A DNA stretch of 64,000 nucleotides, from assembly GCA_022385755.1 (NCBI GenBank), contig MU278348.1, positions 283,035 to 347,034 on the forward strand, in the 5' to 3' direction. Shown in pieces: positions 34,014 through 45,836 of the stretch. Within the stretch, counting starts at the first letter, position 1. Each line of letters starts with the position of its first letter. The position numbers and the translations under genes are program-made. The DNA is from Trametopsis cervina (Eukaryota > Basidiomycota > Agaricomycetes > Polyporales > Irpicaceae). Under the pieces are notes generated by a model. It was given only the letters and a program-made list of their open reading frames with translations, ran no database searches and was not told where the DNA came from.

Positions 34014-35278
34014 ATGGAACAGGCATGCGCTTCACGACTGACCTCGCTGAATGACGATGTCCTTCTGGATATCTGTGCGGCTCTACAAGAGACTTTGGTC
34101 ACAGAGATGAGCCAGACGACCTTGTATATCAACATGTTTCCCTACAATGTGCGTTTTACCTGGATATTCCACCTGAACCGCATCTGAATGACTTTGCAGG
34201 CCGCCTTGAAGGCGCTGTCTCTGACATGCAAACGCATTAGAGTCCTCTGCGTTCCCCTTCTCTTCGACACGATTGCCATACAGATCGCGTGGAAGCAGGA
34301 CACATGGGCCCGCGCACTCGCGAGGCTGGAGAGCTGGGATCTAGCGATGGCGCAATACGTCCGGTGAGCCAGCTCGTCCTCCATCCGTTGGCCCGTCGTC
34401 CCCAGCTCAAGCAAGCCGTGTCCTTGGACAGCACAGTGATCATCACCCTCCTCCCCGGACCCACAAAAGAATCTCCCCTCTTCCCCAACTCCCTGCCCGC
34501 CAAACTCGCTGACCTCCTCCAGTCAACCACGCGTCTCGACACGCTCACCGTGCTCATCGCCCCCGACCACGCGTCGCTCTTCGCCGCCGAATTCGCACGG
34601 CGACGCCTCGTGTTCCCTAGCGTGCGTCGCCTCGCTCTCGGCCCGTCGAACGAGGTCTTCCTCCCATACTTCCCGGACGCCCGCACGCTGACGGGGCGCC
34701 ATACGGAGTGGGCAGCGAGCACGAAGGAGACATCGCACGCACTTGTGCGTGCAGCGGCGCGTCTCGAGCGCCTTGAGTGTCTCGTGCTGAGGGAGCAGTG
34801 GGACCCCAGCCTAATGGACGTTGTGCAGGACGCGATCCCGGGTCTCAAGATCCTCGTCATGGCCCCTCCGTCCACGCTGCACCAGGATCTATCCCTCGAG
34901 GTACGCTCCTCACGACCGTCGATGCCTCGTATTGTCGATCTGACTGTTTATCTATTCCCTTCGACGACCTTGCAGACGCTCGTCGCACACCTCTCCCGGT
35001 TCCCTGCCCTCACGATCCTCAGTCTTCCCCCCGCTGCCGTCCTACTTGCCGGGTTCACGCATCCGAGTGGCGCTGAGGTGGGTCTGCATAGCGTGAAGAG
35101 GCGGCGCGCTGAGGCGGAGGAGCATGTTGCGCGTACTGTATTTGAGCAGTGTGCACAGATGCGCGAGGTGTGGTTTGGCGGTATGCGGAGGGCGATGCTG
35201 GGCCCAGATTTACTGACGAAAGGCGGGGAAAGAGAGCTGGTGTGGGATAGCAAGGTACCGGTGTGGTTGCAGAGGTGA
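34014..35278 (+). CDS. F-box-like protein, intact paralogue
   Basis: Exons 34014-34148, 34200-34363, 34432-34900 and 34976-35278 join in frame to 356 aa. The F-box is split across exons 1 and 2 (LTSLNDDVLLDICAAL, then LKALSLTCKRIRVLCVPLLFDTI). The C-terminal part has leucine-rich-like blocks and ends VPVWLQR. This is the best intact reference for the two broken copies: it gives the missing start of 512-1758 and the empty site of the element. It is divergent with a DUF6533 gene. Confidence 0.78.
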
Positions 35279-35711
35279 GAATAGTTTGGAATAGTAAAGC
35301 TGTGTTTCCTCGACACATTGATGTTTGGCGTCCTTCAACGTTGACAGCCAGCTGAAGTTCTACCATTAGAGCTTACTTCTAGTGAGGTAGGCGACTGGAC
35401 GTAATCGAGGTCTCTGCGTGGACATAAATGTCGCTGTGGATGAAAAAGGTGAGTGATCTGTGCCTCGAGAGCCCGTAGGCCTCGGCAGTCAGGGGTGGGC
35501 TGGCTGGCCCCCCTTTTGACGGCCATTCTCTGGCCCCGGGCAGCACAAGCTCCAGGTCAATGCCAATGCGCAGGACGATACCGCTTACAGAGCCGACACG
35601 GAAAGTAATATCCACGCGGTCGCGACTACAAGAAGATCAACAAGCATATTACATTTACGAGAGACAAACAACATTCGGGCACATCATCTCAGACAATTAG
35701 TACACACAATT
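35279..35711. other. Intergenic region, no gene seen
   Basis: Sequence between an F-box gene and the end of a small minus-strand gene. Only short frames are seen. Confidence 0.4.
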
Positions 35712-36140
35712 TTACTTTTGCGTTCCACGCAAGTGATCCAAGTGGTCCTGAAGCCTGTCCGCTCTATCATTCGCCGCCTTCGCCATTGCCATCGCCTCTT
35801 TCAATCTCTCGTTCATCTCCTTCTGCCTCGCATACGCCTCCATCAGCACTTCATGCATCTCCTTCTGCCTCTTATTTGCCGCGCCATATGCTCTTTTCAG
35901 CATCTCGCGTTGTGTAACAACCATTTCTCTCGCCTCCGTGTTGTTTAGCTTGAAGAGCTCGATCAATTGCAGGCTATAATCCACGCCGAGGGAGTTCGAC
36001 GCAGCCCGTTCTCCGAGGCCTTGTGGAGGAGGTGGAAGAGGAGGGAAAGCGATAGTGTCCGAGCCATGGCTAGAGGTAGAGGTAGAGGTGGAGGTACTCG
36101 TGGCTTGCTGCCCGTCGGTAGAGCTCATATTCAGCGACAA
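35712..36140 (-). CDS. Small coiled-coil protein, unknown
   Basis: A single-exon frame of 142 aa. The N-terminus is Thr/Ser repeats (TSTSTSTSTS, coded by a GGTAGA-type repeat), followed by PPLPPPPQG. Residues 55-140 form a long charged helix with heptad-like spacing (LFKLNNTEAREM, KRQKEMHEVLMEAYARQKEMNERLKEAM). No family is recognised. The ATG at 36128 is an alternative start. The clean helix makes a real gene likely, but it is not proven. Confidence 0.5.
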   Translation of the reverse strand: MSLNMSSTDGQQATSTSTSTSTSSHGSDTIAFPPLPPPPQGLGERAASNSLGVDYSLQLIELFKLNNTEAREMVVTQREMLKRAYGAANKRQKEMHEVLMEAYARQKEMNERLKEAMAMAKAANDRADRLQDHLDHLRGTQK

Positions 36141-36479
36141 TGACGAGTAAAGGTATGTGAAGTGTCTGCGAGGTCGTGAGCGTCGTCACTGGGTTTTGAA
36201 GAGGGGGAGTTGTACACTCGAGGACGGCTGATATCTGTCGCAGGCAGGTGATGTCATTTACTGCGGCGAATTTATCAGTTCGTTCATGCAGAACACCGCT
36301 CTCTTCATACTTCTTATGCGTCACCGCTCTGTGTTTGCAGCAAAGAAAATCCCTTATACAGCGATGTTGCACCTCATTCGCGCACGGATGACGCTGCCGT
36401 CAGCTTCGTGATGTCCTCAGCTGTCCTCCGTCTCCCCATTCTGTAACGACCATACTGTTGAGACTTAGGATTAGATAAA

Positions 36480-36714
36480 TACAATTCAAACGAGATAAAA
36501 AGAGCGAATCAGCGGCAGGGCTGACGTCAAAGGGGCCGAGGCAGTCAATAGTCAATGAGACTTTCGCCGCCCAGTGGCCGAAGATAGATAAGTGAGGTCC
36601 AATGTTCGTATGCCCTCTCGATTATAGCAGTGTCGTTTGGGTGGATGTCACCGCGTTTGAACGACCTGTATTAGGCGGTTTCGGGCAAGCCGACGGCACA
36701 GGACTCATGTAGTC
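36480..36714. repeat. Fourth copy, partial, of the DUF6533 3' segment
   Basis: In reverse complement it shares the AAATACAATT...AAAAGAGCG block and the segment with TCGTATGCCCTCTC and GTGTCGTTTGGG with 31290-31495. The F-box exon relic is missing here. Confidence 0.6.
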
Positions 36715-38322
36715 CTACTCGTCGTCGCTTTCATCGTAATTACCTGGAGCGTACGTGGCAGCTCCGAGGTTTCCTATCAAAGGGCTTGACCCTTGCGCAG
36801 CGAACACAATCGAATGTAGCTCGGCGCGCTCGTTGCTGAGTTCGCCTGTGGCCGGGGTAGCATCTTGCCTGAGGTTCAGGATGAATCTTGCGATCAGTAT
36901 TGCCGGACAGCTGCATTATTTATCAGTCTGTGTAGCGGGCTGGGTAGGAGTGGGGCACCAACACGTCGACAAAGACTGAAATGCCGGCCGAAACCTGTGC
37001 AGAGCAGTAAGAGGTGTAAAACGCGTCATAACACATCGAGGGTATGGTAGTGACTCACCGATGAGAACTTGAATTTGAAAGGTAGTAGAATGCCCATGAT
37101 GCTCAAAGGCATAAATGCGCTGGGACTAGTGTTCATATACACGTTATCATAGCTCAGCCTTCCTGTATGCTCACATGAAGTACGACGTTCCTGCAGGCAA
37201 GACAATAGAAAGATGCCACATCAGCGTCGGACATTGGAAAGCTCGTGGAACATACCATCGCGGAGGAGAAGGTACGATAAACTCTTTCTTGTACGAATAT
37301 TACTGCGCAGTGAGACCCAATATATGCCTATCGTCTTGCTCCATGTCAAAGCAACCACGAGACCTTCGTTGCAGATGGCGGGGATGAAGTAGTAATACGG
37401 GACTGCCAGGGGTGACCTCGATGACTTGGCATTGAGAGAGAGAGAGAGAGAGATCTCACTTACTGCTGCACTCCGACACATTAGTTCTGCAGTATGGGAG
37501 CCCATGCAGGCGGACTTACGTAGGTTCTGGTCCCAAGAGTGCATCATCGTAGGAGTATGGAAAGGTGCTTTTGCTTACCATATCTAACATAAACTACCAA
37601 GTCGCTTCAGTGGATGAAGCGTTGCAATCCGACAAATGGATACATACGATATTGTACGCAGGGTACGTCAGACCAAGAATGAGAACAAGTCCCCCTAAGA
37701 AGACATTCTTACGCCAGATAGCGTAAATACGCACAGCCGCGAATACTGTATTAGACAAAGGCAGACATAAGGGGTAGAACTCCTGATGAGAATTAGCCCA
37801 GCGCACCTGTCAGAGCCGAATGGAGGACAATCACGGTTATCAAATTGAAGTAAGTTGGAAACCTGGGGCTGAAACTTGCACATCGGCATCCAGAATGCTC
37901 GTAGCAGCAAAGGAACTCACGTGCTGGTGCGCGTAGCTGTGATATTGGCTTTATCCGCAAGCATGGACGTCCTGTATCGCATCCGTTCCATGAACACCAC
38001 GATGACCGCCATCATCGTCCGTTCAGCGAAGACGATATATCGACATAAAATGAAGAGGACTGCAGACAGAGATTTGGGGCGTCGCCAAATACAATTGACC
38101 TCCTGGCGGATAGTCAGGATATAGTCATAGAAAAATAAAGCTGTATGCTCGACACGAGCAAGAGCGTTGTGAGTACTCGTGAATGGCGATGGCTCAAAAT
38201 CACGCACTGCACGCTGCCAGCTCGAAGCAAGCCCTGACAGTAGTACTAGACGGTGTGTCAAACGCGAAGAGCATCCCGGTGGGGCCCAATACTCACACAC
38301 GAGCGCGCTCAATGGTGTCCAT
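36715..38322 (-). CDS. DUF6533 multi-pass membrane protein, third copy
   Basis: The ATG at 38322 reads MDTIERARV; the first exon differs from the other two copies. The core is LFFYDYILTIRQEVNCIWRRP and LFILCRYIVFAERTMM (about 37960-38130). Then VYAIWRKNVFLGGLVLILGL follows (about 37660-37740), and the tail ends in DESDDE with TAG at 36715-36717. A GA microsatellite lies in or next to an intron (37434-37452). It has about 7 introns, as in the other copies. Whether every exon is open is not fully certain. Confidence 0.65.
37434..37452. repeat. GA microsatellite
   Basis: About nine GA units, in the DUF6533 gene. The matching place in the copy at 2494 (about 3400-3418, TCTCTCTCCCTCTCTCTC) is shorter and interrupted, so the repeat varies in length between copies. 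Confidence 0.9.
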
Positions 38323-39419
38323 GGCCGCTGTGAATCTTGGAGCCTAGCGAAAAGGAACGGGGGGAGGTACAGCACACAGTTTGCTCGTCCGTCCGTCGGT
38401 ATATACGCACCCTGGCAGCAAGTACTTCCATCTAGACGCATAAATGTTCTTACAGGTTTTGCTGCGATCCAGAGAACGAGTTACGTACCTCCTGGCTTGC
38501 GACTTTGTTTGCAGCGAAGCAAATCCCTTATACAGCGACGATGCGCCCCATCTGCCCACGACAGTGTGCCCCATCCGTCCACGGATGCCGCCGCTGTCAG
38601 CTCCGTGCTGTGCCAGCAGCAGGACTGAAATGTCAGCGAGCGGATATGTCTCAAGCAAAGGCATTTCTGCTACTCCATGCACCTTCCCTCTGGCATATCA
38701 CTCGATAGTGTTCCTCTTGAGTTACACCAGGAAATACTATTGGCGCCATACGAGCTACCAGCAGCTACGCGGAGCTACAGAGCGTCACATAACGCCTGTG
38801 GACTTTCCCTATTTCCTGATGCTACGGGCGACCATGAGCGTTGATAGATTTTGTACGACTGTGTCTGTTACGGGTAAGACAATGCGCACATCGAGGCTGT
38901 CTGATTCTAAGCGCGGATGATAAATCCAAGAAGAATCCAACATAGGAAAGCTCTAGTTTCGCGCTGTCGGAGGTGGAGTTGTATCCTGTTGTATCAGCCG
39001 CCCAGCGGTTGGTAGCACGTGCGGAGGTTGTTGCAAATAAGGCGCGAGATCTGTCTGCAGATGCAAGTTTCGAGTCCCGACTGTGACTCTGCACGGGTAC
39101 AACACCACCACGACCTCGTTCAAACTAGGATGATCATTCCTACATCAGAAAAGAATACAGAGTTTCGCTATTCCGATTTCCTCCGGGTTGACTTGTCTGC
39201 AACGCGATGCACGCTCATTTCACCAATATGTTCAAAATATAATAACGATGCGGTAATCTATCCGTACGATGCTGAGATTACGATAGACAGCCTGTGAAGA
39301 ACTTCCACCATCCGATTCCTGCGCTCGGCGGCACAGAGCGATATCTTTCAAGTGAGTGTGCCAGACTGCAGAGTCCACCGCGCAACACAATCCCCCTTCA
39401 GAAGTGGCCCAAGCGTGCC
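38323..39419. other. Divergent intergenic region, decayed homologue of the shared promoter blocks
   Basis: This lies between a DUF6533 start and an F-box start. Parts (about 38850-39130) still resemble 33500-33830, but with many changes. No gene is seen. Confidence 0.45.
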
Positions 39420-40762
39420 ATGCAGCAGCCCTTGCAGCTGCTCAAACTCAACGACGATGTGCTGGCGCTCGTCTGCGCAGCCGTCCGCGATCTCATAGAG
39501 GTCGACCTGTCTATCACCAGCAGATATATAATGCACCTTGAGGGCCAAGTGAGCGAGGTATGTCCACTGTCCTTCGAGCAGAGGATACGCACTGATCCTT
39601 CTGCTGTGGCGATCAGACCCCTCTAAAGAATCTATCCTTGACCTGTAAGCACATCAGGGAGCTCTGCCTTCCCTACCTCTTCAGCTCTCTCGTATTGTAC
39701 TCGCGGGTCGACAACAGCTGGTTCGAGGCTCTCAGGAGGATAGAGGAGTGGAACCGTGCCCACGCAAAATACACAAGGTGAGGCCGCCCCTCTCCATGCC
39801 TTCCCCCACATTCAGGCTGACATCGCCGCGCCAGCGAGGTGTTCATCTACATTGAGCTCGAGTGGATGTTCAAGCCCGAGCCTTTCTCTGCCTCTCTCCC
39901 GGCGCGGCTTGTTGGCTTGCTGCAGACGGTCGCGAGCACCGGCGCACCGCTTGAAAAACTGACGGTGGTAGCGAACGAGGCGCATGCAGCCGCGTTCGAC
40001 AGCGCGTTCAGCGCGCCCGGCGTCGTGTTTCCCGACGTGCGGCGGCTCATCGTCAGTCCCGAACTGCACCCCGTCGTGCGCTGCTGCCCGGGCACACGCA
40101 TGCTGAACGGCTGGAACTTCTCGTGGACGATGTCTCGCACGCGCGGACATACGAGCCGGCTCTTCAACGAGGCGAAGAGGCTGGCGGACCTGGAGTGCTT
40201 CGTCCTGCGCGAGCGCTGGGGTCCAGCGATAATGACTGGTTAGTGTCTGTCTGTCCGTGTTCTGAAGATGCTCATGCTTCGGCGGTGTAGAATTGCGTGA
40301 CTCGATACAGAATGTGCGGGTACTCGTCATACCGGCGTTATCTATGCTAGACTACGATCTCTCTTTCGAGGTACGCGTGATCGCTGGATAGGTGATCGTC
40401 GAACCCGGGCACTGAATCGCGTCCTTCAGACCTTCGTATCACACCTCTCGCGGATACGAGGCATAGAGATCCTCTCCATCCCGGTCGTAGCGGGTCTGCA
40501 CGTCGGCTACGCGCCTGTGGCGCGGGACGACGAAGAACACCGTAGACTGATGTACCAGCAACGTGTCGAGGCGGAGGAGCGCGTCGCGCCGGTGCTGTTC
40601 GAGAAGTGCGCAGGTTTGAAGGAACTATGGTTCGACGAAGAGACCAGGGTCATGCGTCGTGAAACGGGGGACGGTGTGGGAGAACTTGTGTGGGCGCGTG
40701 GGGACGAGACGGGTCGTCCGATTTGGCACGTTATGATGGGCAATGTGAGTGAGAATGACTGA
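39420..40762 (+). CDS. F-box-like protein, diverged paralogue
   Basis: The ATG at 39420 gives MQQPLQLLKLNDDVLALVCAAVRDLIEV (first F-box helix). After an intron, NLSLTCKHIRELCLPYLFSSLVL completes the box. Exon 3 (about 39837-40240) has PDVRRLIVSPEL and LADLECFVLRERWGP. A further short exon and the last exon (LSRIRGIEILSIP ... CAGLKELWFDEE) end at 40762. It shares exon layout with the 354-356 aa group but differs strongly in sequence, and it ends NVSEND in place of VPVWLQR. Exon 1 is the source type of the relics at 150, 4308 and 31170. It is convergent with the next gene. Confidence 0.7.
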
Positions 40763-41000
40763 ATGAGATGGACTTGTTGGGGTGGCATCACGAGCATGGT
40801 GGTGTGTCGTGTACCTTGCATGCAATGGCCCATATACTTGCCCAGTTCTAATGGTTCTTATTGCTTGCCCTTTCCAGGTATGTAGATCCAAAGGAGTACT
40901 GTAGCATACGCAATATACAACACGCCTCTACAGTATGCCCCACTGCATGGCTGATGGCATACAAATAGTTGTACGTGTTTACATTGCATCCTTGCCCTCA

Positions 41001-42369
41001 CTACACTTGCAAATCAGGAAAACGTTGGAGCAGCCCAGCCCCGTCCCCACGCGCCCATACCAGGTGTTTGCTCCCCGGAGTCTTCAAGGTCACCTTGGTA
41101 GACTTCATGAACCACAACTCTTCCAGGCCGATACATCGATCGAACAACATCGAGGCAGCGCGCTCCTCCGCCCCCACTCGCTGGCGGTCGTAGAGCTCAC
41201 TGCGCAAACGCAAGTCTGGTCCATTGTAGATCTTGCTGCCCCACTGGGACGAGGGCACGTCAACGACGTGCAAGTACTTTGCGGCGGGGATGCACAGGAC
41301 TTCGACACTCGCCATGCGAGAGAGATGGAGCGCGAGGTTCTGTTGAGACCGGGAATCATCGTCAATGTGGTGAATTGGTGTTATGTGATAGAGACAATAG
41401 GAAGGCACGCTGCAGTCTTACCTCAAACGACATGTCAATGATGCCGTGTATAGCGAGGAGCCGTACTCGAGGGAGGTTGACGCGGATAGCTGACACAGAT
41501 ATCAGATCTCAAAACGAGCCATAAACAGGCGAGCACTCACCAGTCAGAAGTTTGACAGTCCACATATCATGCAACACGAAGCACTCCAGCTTCGTGAGGA
41601 TACTAGCCTGCTCGACCAGTCTGTACGAGTGCAAACGACTGGTGCGATCAAGTTCGCTCCACGCAAAACGGTGGCCGGTGAGCATCTGCACGTTCGAGCA
41701 GTAGTGCACCATGTAGTCGTTATATGGACTGACTACCAGACGGCGGATGCTGGGAAAGGCCGGATTGCGCCGTGCAAAGGCCGTTTCGAAGAGATGGACC
41801 TGGTTCTCCTCGATTATAATGCCTAGTTTGTGGAAATCGGGACTCGAGCTGGCGATCTGCAGTAGCAGGTCGATGAGTTTGGACGGGAGGTCTTTCGCGG
41901 TGGTATCTGTGCACGTCGTGTGATCAATCTGCAGATCTATAGTGACTTCGCTGCGAAAGCAGGAGCTTCGTCAGCTGCGAAGGGGAGATGGCGTCGGGCG
42001 AGCCAGAAGAGAGCCGTACCGCACGTATCGAGCCAGTGCAGGGTTCCACGTCTCCAGCTGCGCCAGGGCGTCGTCCCATGAATGCGTGGTCCCGCATCTC
42101 AGCGCGATACGTTTGAACAGGTAGGGTAGGCAGAAGATCCTCAACTGTCTGCATGTTTGCGATAGAGCCTTCAAGGGCCTATGGACCTTCTGAACAACGT
42201 GAAAGAGGTATTGTGAGTGTCTATTCTAGGTATGAAGGGGTGATTTCACCTGGTTTCTTGAAGCAGAGCTTTTCGTTGGGGCAAATGCCTGTGCAGAAGC
42301 CTCCAACGCATCGCAAATGAGTGAGAGGATATGTCCGTCGAGATTGATGAATGTTATTGGAAGTTCCAT
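41001..42369 (-). CDS. F-box-like protein, diverged paralogue
   Basis: The start MELPITFINLDGHILSLICDALEA (42369) is F-box helix 1. After an intron, LKALSQTCRQLRIFCLPYLFKRI is helix 2-3. Later exons contain FPSIRRLVVSP, LTKLECFVLHDMW, LPRVRLLAIHGI and CIGLEELWFMKS, ending FPDLQV at 41001. An in-frame ATG at 42438 would add 23 residues. The gene ends 238 nt from the end of the convergent F-box gene at 40762. The same layout (five or so exons) shows common origin. The substrate is unknown. Confidence 0.68.
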
Positions 42370-42906
42370 CTCCACACCGTCTTGTATGACTTGTCTAGTG
42401 CACAATCCTACACCGCGCCGTTTACAATGCTTGGTCAATGAGTCGTCGCTATGGGCAAATGTTGTTCTAGGTATCTGGCAATGGTGAGGGGCTATGCAAC
42501 GAGGTCGACACTGTACCTTTTTGCTGAAATAAGACGGTGATATTACTACTACATTGTACTAATATGCTCATGAATGGTGAGTGAGGGCGCCGCAACTAAA
42601 TTGTGCGCCCATCGAACTTGCCTCGTGCTGATTTGGGTTGAGGCCCAGAACTGCTCGAATCCTCTGAGCGATAGAGATTGAGATTGAGATTGAGATAGGT
42701 CATGGCCAACAAGTTCAGGCTGTTTTCGAAGAGCGAGAACATATTATAGTTGTGGTAAGTGGATGAGCTGGCCAGGTGTCAGCGATAATCCAAACGGTTC
42801 GGTTCGATAACTTTGGCTCAAGCGCTGCACTTAACGAGAACAATGGGAGTGGTTACGCGCCCGGGTACACAAAGTGTTGTTTCTCCGCCCTCAACCTCCT
42901 CTAACA
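42370..42906. other. Intergenic region with a GAGATT microsatellite
   Basis: About 540 nt between an F-box start and the MAPEG gene start. A (GAGATT)n repeat of nearly four units lies at 42674-42697. No gene is seen. Confidence 0.6.
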
Positions 42907-43641
42907 ATGACCACCATGATCACTCTCCCTCAGGAGTGAGTACACGGCCAAGAATATTTGTTAGCCTACTGACCAGACCGCAGATACGCATACACTTTCG
43001 CCGGAGTGCTTCCTATATTTTATGTTCTTCTCTGGCAGATAACACAAGTAGGAAAGGCGCGAAAAGCGGCTGGGATCAAATATCCGCAACGTGAGTTCTC
43101 CGCGAACGACTCCTACCCGGACAATGCCCGTGGCTGACATTGACTACTTTGTGCAGTGTATGCAGAGAAAGATGAAGCTGATAGTAGCAGATCAGCAAAG
43201 ATTTTCAACTGTTTACAACGTACGCCACATCGCCACGTACCCCAGTGCCGCGCGTTAGCTGACCTCCTAACCCGCAGGCTCCCACCAGAATACGCTGGAG
43301 AACCTTCCCACTGCGCTCTTCAGCACTCTGATCGCAGGTCTTCGCTACCCCAGATTTGCAGGCGCTCTTTGCGGTACCTGGGCCATCTGTCGTGTCTTCT
43401 ATACCATCGGTTACGGCACTGGTGACCCTAATGCAGTAGGTGTTTGGCCCGTATCATCTGGCTATGGCCACTGACGTTCACATAGCGCAATTACCTTGGT
43501 TCCAATGCCATCAGCTCTCTGTCCCAATACGGTGCGTGTATCCTTTTCCTCGAGGTTCGAAATACGAGCTATGCTTAACTTGACCTCTCAGCTCTTTTGC
43601 TTGCTGCTACCTGGACAACTTTCCAGCTCATCATTGCTTGA
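42907..43641 (+). CDS. Microsomal glutathione S-transferase 3-like (MAPEG family)
   Basis: Six exons (42907-42935, 42984-43090, 43157-43219, 43278-43435, 43486-43531, 43592-43641) give about 150 aa. Helix 1 is YAYTFAGVLPIFYVLLWQI, then KARKAAGIKYPQ. The MAPEG signature FNCLQRSHQNTLENLP follows, with helix 2-3 (LIAGLRYPRFAGALCGTWAICRVFYTIGYGTGDP) and a last helix (LLLAATWTTFQLIIA). The product should be a trimeric ER enzyme that conjugates or reduces lipid hydroperoxides with glutathione. Length and splice pattern are normal for fungal MGST3-like proteins. Confidence 0.9.
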
Positions 43642-43962
43642 TTACTACCATTATAGCCACTATCTGCACCATGTAGCCTAGCTCTACCATTTTGGTTTAT
43701 TGTGAGAATTGTCCCATGGCCCGTTCTTTTGAGTTTGTTCGGTGAGGTCCGATTGGGATGATCGTCTGAGCATGAACCAAACCAGCGGGACGGTAGCCGG
43801 CATATTCGAGGATCCCTATTAGCGCTCATTATTCCGTACCTACATGACCCTCTCACCGAGTTGTCCCTTCCCCTCATATTCTCTGCAGCTCTGGCGCATC
43901 CACACCTTCCTCCCTAACACCCATCTTCATTCTGGAGGGCCTCCAACGCCACTATCTACGCA

Positions 43963-45524
43963 ATGGCTCTGCGACCATCGCTCCCAGCCTCCTCATCTGA
44001 CTTTGCCTTACATGCATCGACCTCTCCATCGCCATCTGTCTCTGGCGATGAATTCAACCCACTCCTGATGCGCTTTCGACGGCCAAGCCTATTGGCACCT
44101 CCTCGCGCTACGTTCTACTCTGAAGGTCGCCTCCAAAGCCCCCTCGCCGGCACTTCTTTCACGGTTCCTATGGCTAGGCGCCATACCACGAGTAGCACGG
44201 CGAGTGGGGAGGAGAGCGAGAGTGACAAAGAGAAGATGTGGACAGATAGCCCTTCGTCTGGAAGCTCGGGCGCGAATACGCCCTCTCTCGCTGCTCCTAT
44301 CTCGTTCACTGAGCAGGACAAGTCTTCGGCGAGTGTCGATAGCGATAGCAGCATGAAGTCGTCAGGGAACAATTCTCTGAGTAGTCCTGCCACTGTTAGG
44401 AGTGCAAAGACCGCAAGGCCACGTAGCCCGTCCCCTCCGTCCCGTGTTTCCTCGGCCGAACGTGATCCTGCCTTTGAGACTCCTCCCCCAAAGCAGCAGC
44501 GACGCATGTCCCATCCCGTGAGCTTCACTATATTCTGCCTTTGTGACATCGCTTAGCTGAGTTCAGCGTCCGCAGATCAAAATACCGCGCATACTCAACC
44601 TTCTGGCCGAAGCTCACCCAGAAGACAATGAAGTCAAATCCGAAGCTCAATTCCAACGTTTCGTTGCTTCATTCTCAGAGCAGCCTCGTACGCCCCGCGC
44701 GCTCTCAAATCGTGGACGATACCCAGAGGAGGCAGGCCTGGAAGAGCCAACTCGGGAGGATACGCCCAGCGATGATGAGGATGAACTTGACCTTGCTGCG
44801 CCATTCTCATATACCGGTGGCAGCGATGCCATTCCCATTCCCAAGTCCATCACTCCTGCGCATAGCATATATGGGGACGAACATGGCATGTCAGAAAGTC
44901 CGAGTAATATGGCGATGGAGATTGACACAGTGAGCCAATGTTCTGATTGTGTTTCTGCATTCGTGACACTTAATACTAGTTCCAGCAACCACCATCAGCA
45001 TGCGGCTCGCCGAAGCTCACCACGAGTTCGTGGCGGTACACACCCCCTCCCACGTCAAGTAGTGCAGTACGGAGCACGAAACGTAAACGTATGTACTTCC
45101 CCTCAGCCGCTCTCCTGTAAATCGGTTCTAACAGTCCTCTCGTCCAGTGGATGACCGTTATGATCCTTATCCTATGCCCGCAAAACGGCGAGCGGTGTCA
45201 CCATCAGTATCTTATCTCCGGGAATCACTCAGTCACACGCCCCGCACGCCTGGTAACAACGGCCGGATGACACTACCCCTTCCACACCCCATCGCCATTC
45301 CGGTCATGCCCAGCTCAGGTGCCTCGTCGCCTGTTGTTACACCCTCTGCGATGAATGGTCCGAGATCGATGAGTTGGAGCGCTCAGAGTGTTCTGTCAAG
45401 CCCGACGCTACGCGCGCAGATCGGTCTTGCCAGCCCTGTGCTCCGACCAATGATGAGGCGACGAGAAGAAGGCAAAGAGGTTGATGGTGCTGGTGAGGCT
45501 GTCAACGGCCTGAGCTTGGAATGA
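43963..45524 (+). CDS. Ser/Pro-rich protein with nuclear-type basic motifs, unknown function
   Basis: Exon 1 is 43963-44517; exon 2 starts at 44567 (or 44576) and runs to about 44930. A third exon (about 44982-45090) ends in STKRK, and a last exon (from about 45149 to 45524) begins DDRYDPYP. Low-complexity Ser/Pro stretches dominate (SPSPPSRVSSAE, SSPATVRSAK). One ordered block, IKIPRILNLLAEAHPE plus EAQFQRFVASFSE, looks like the conserved core. Basic clusters (TKRK, AKRRAVSPS) suggest nuclear import, and many SP/TP sites suggest phosphorylation. I do not recognise the family. The acceptor at GTCCAG (45148) was chosen because it keeps the frame. Confidence 0.65.
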
Positions 45525-45836
45525 CCCATGGCATCTCGACCCTCCCGGCATGCCTCTCATGACAGATACATCCATTTCATTTCTGCATCTTCATCCATCA
45601 TTGTCCGGCATCTGTGATTCACTCATCATACATCATACCTCATCTCTGTCTCGCATATGGTCGATTCAGTCCGTTCGTACAAAGCATATCTGTATCTTTA
45701 GAACTGCGCATAGTGCATGCGCAGTTGTAGCATCTGGATGTGGCATGGCCTGCGCGTGCCACCTATCAAGTAGCTTACGCATCTGTTCGAACTTATTGCT
45801 ATAGTATACTACGTATCATACATACTCTAGCTCCCG
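45525..45836. other. 3' intergenic region between convergent genes
   Basis: Both flanking genes end here. No frame or repeat stands out. Confidence 0.5.
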
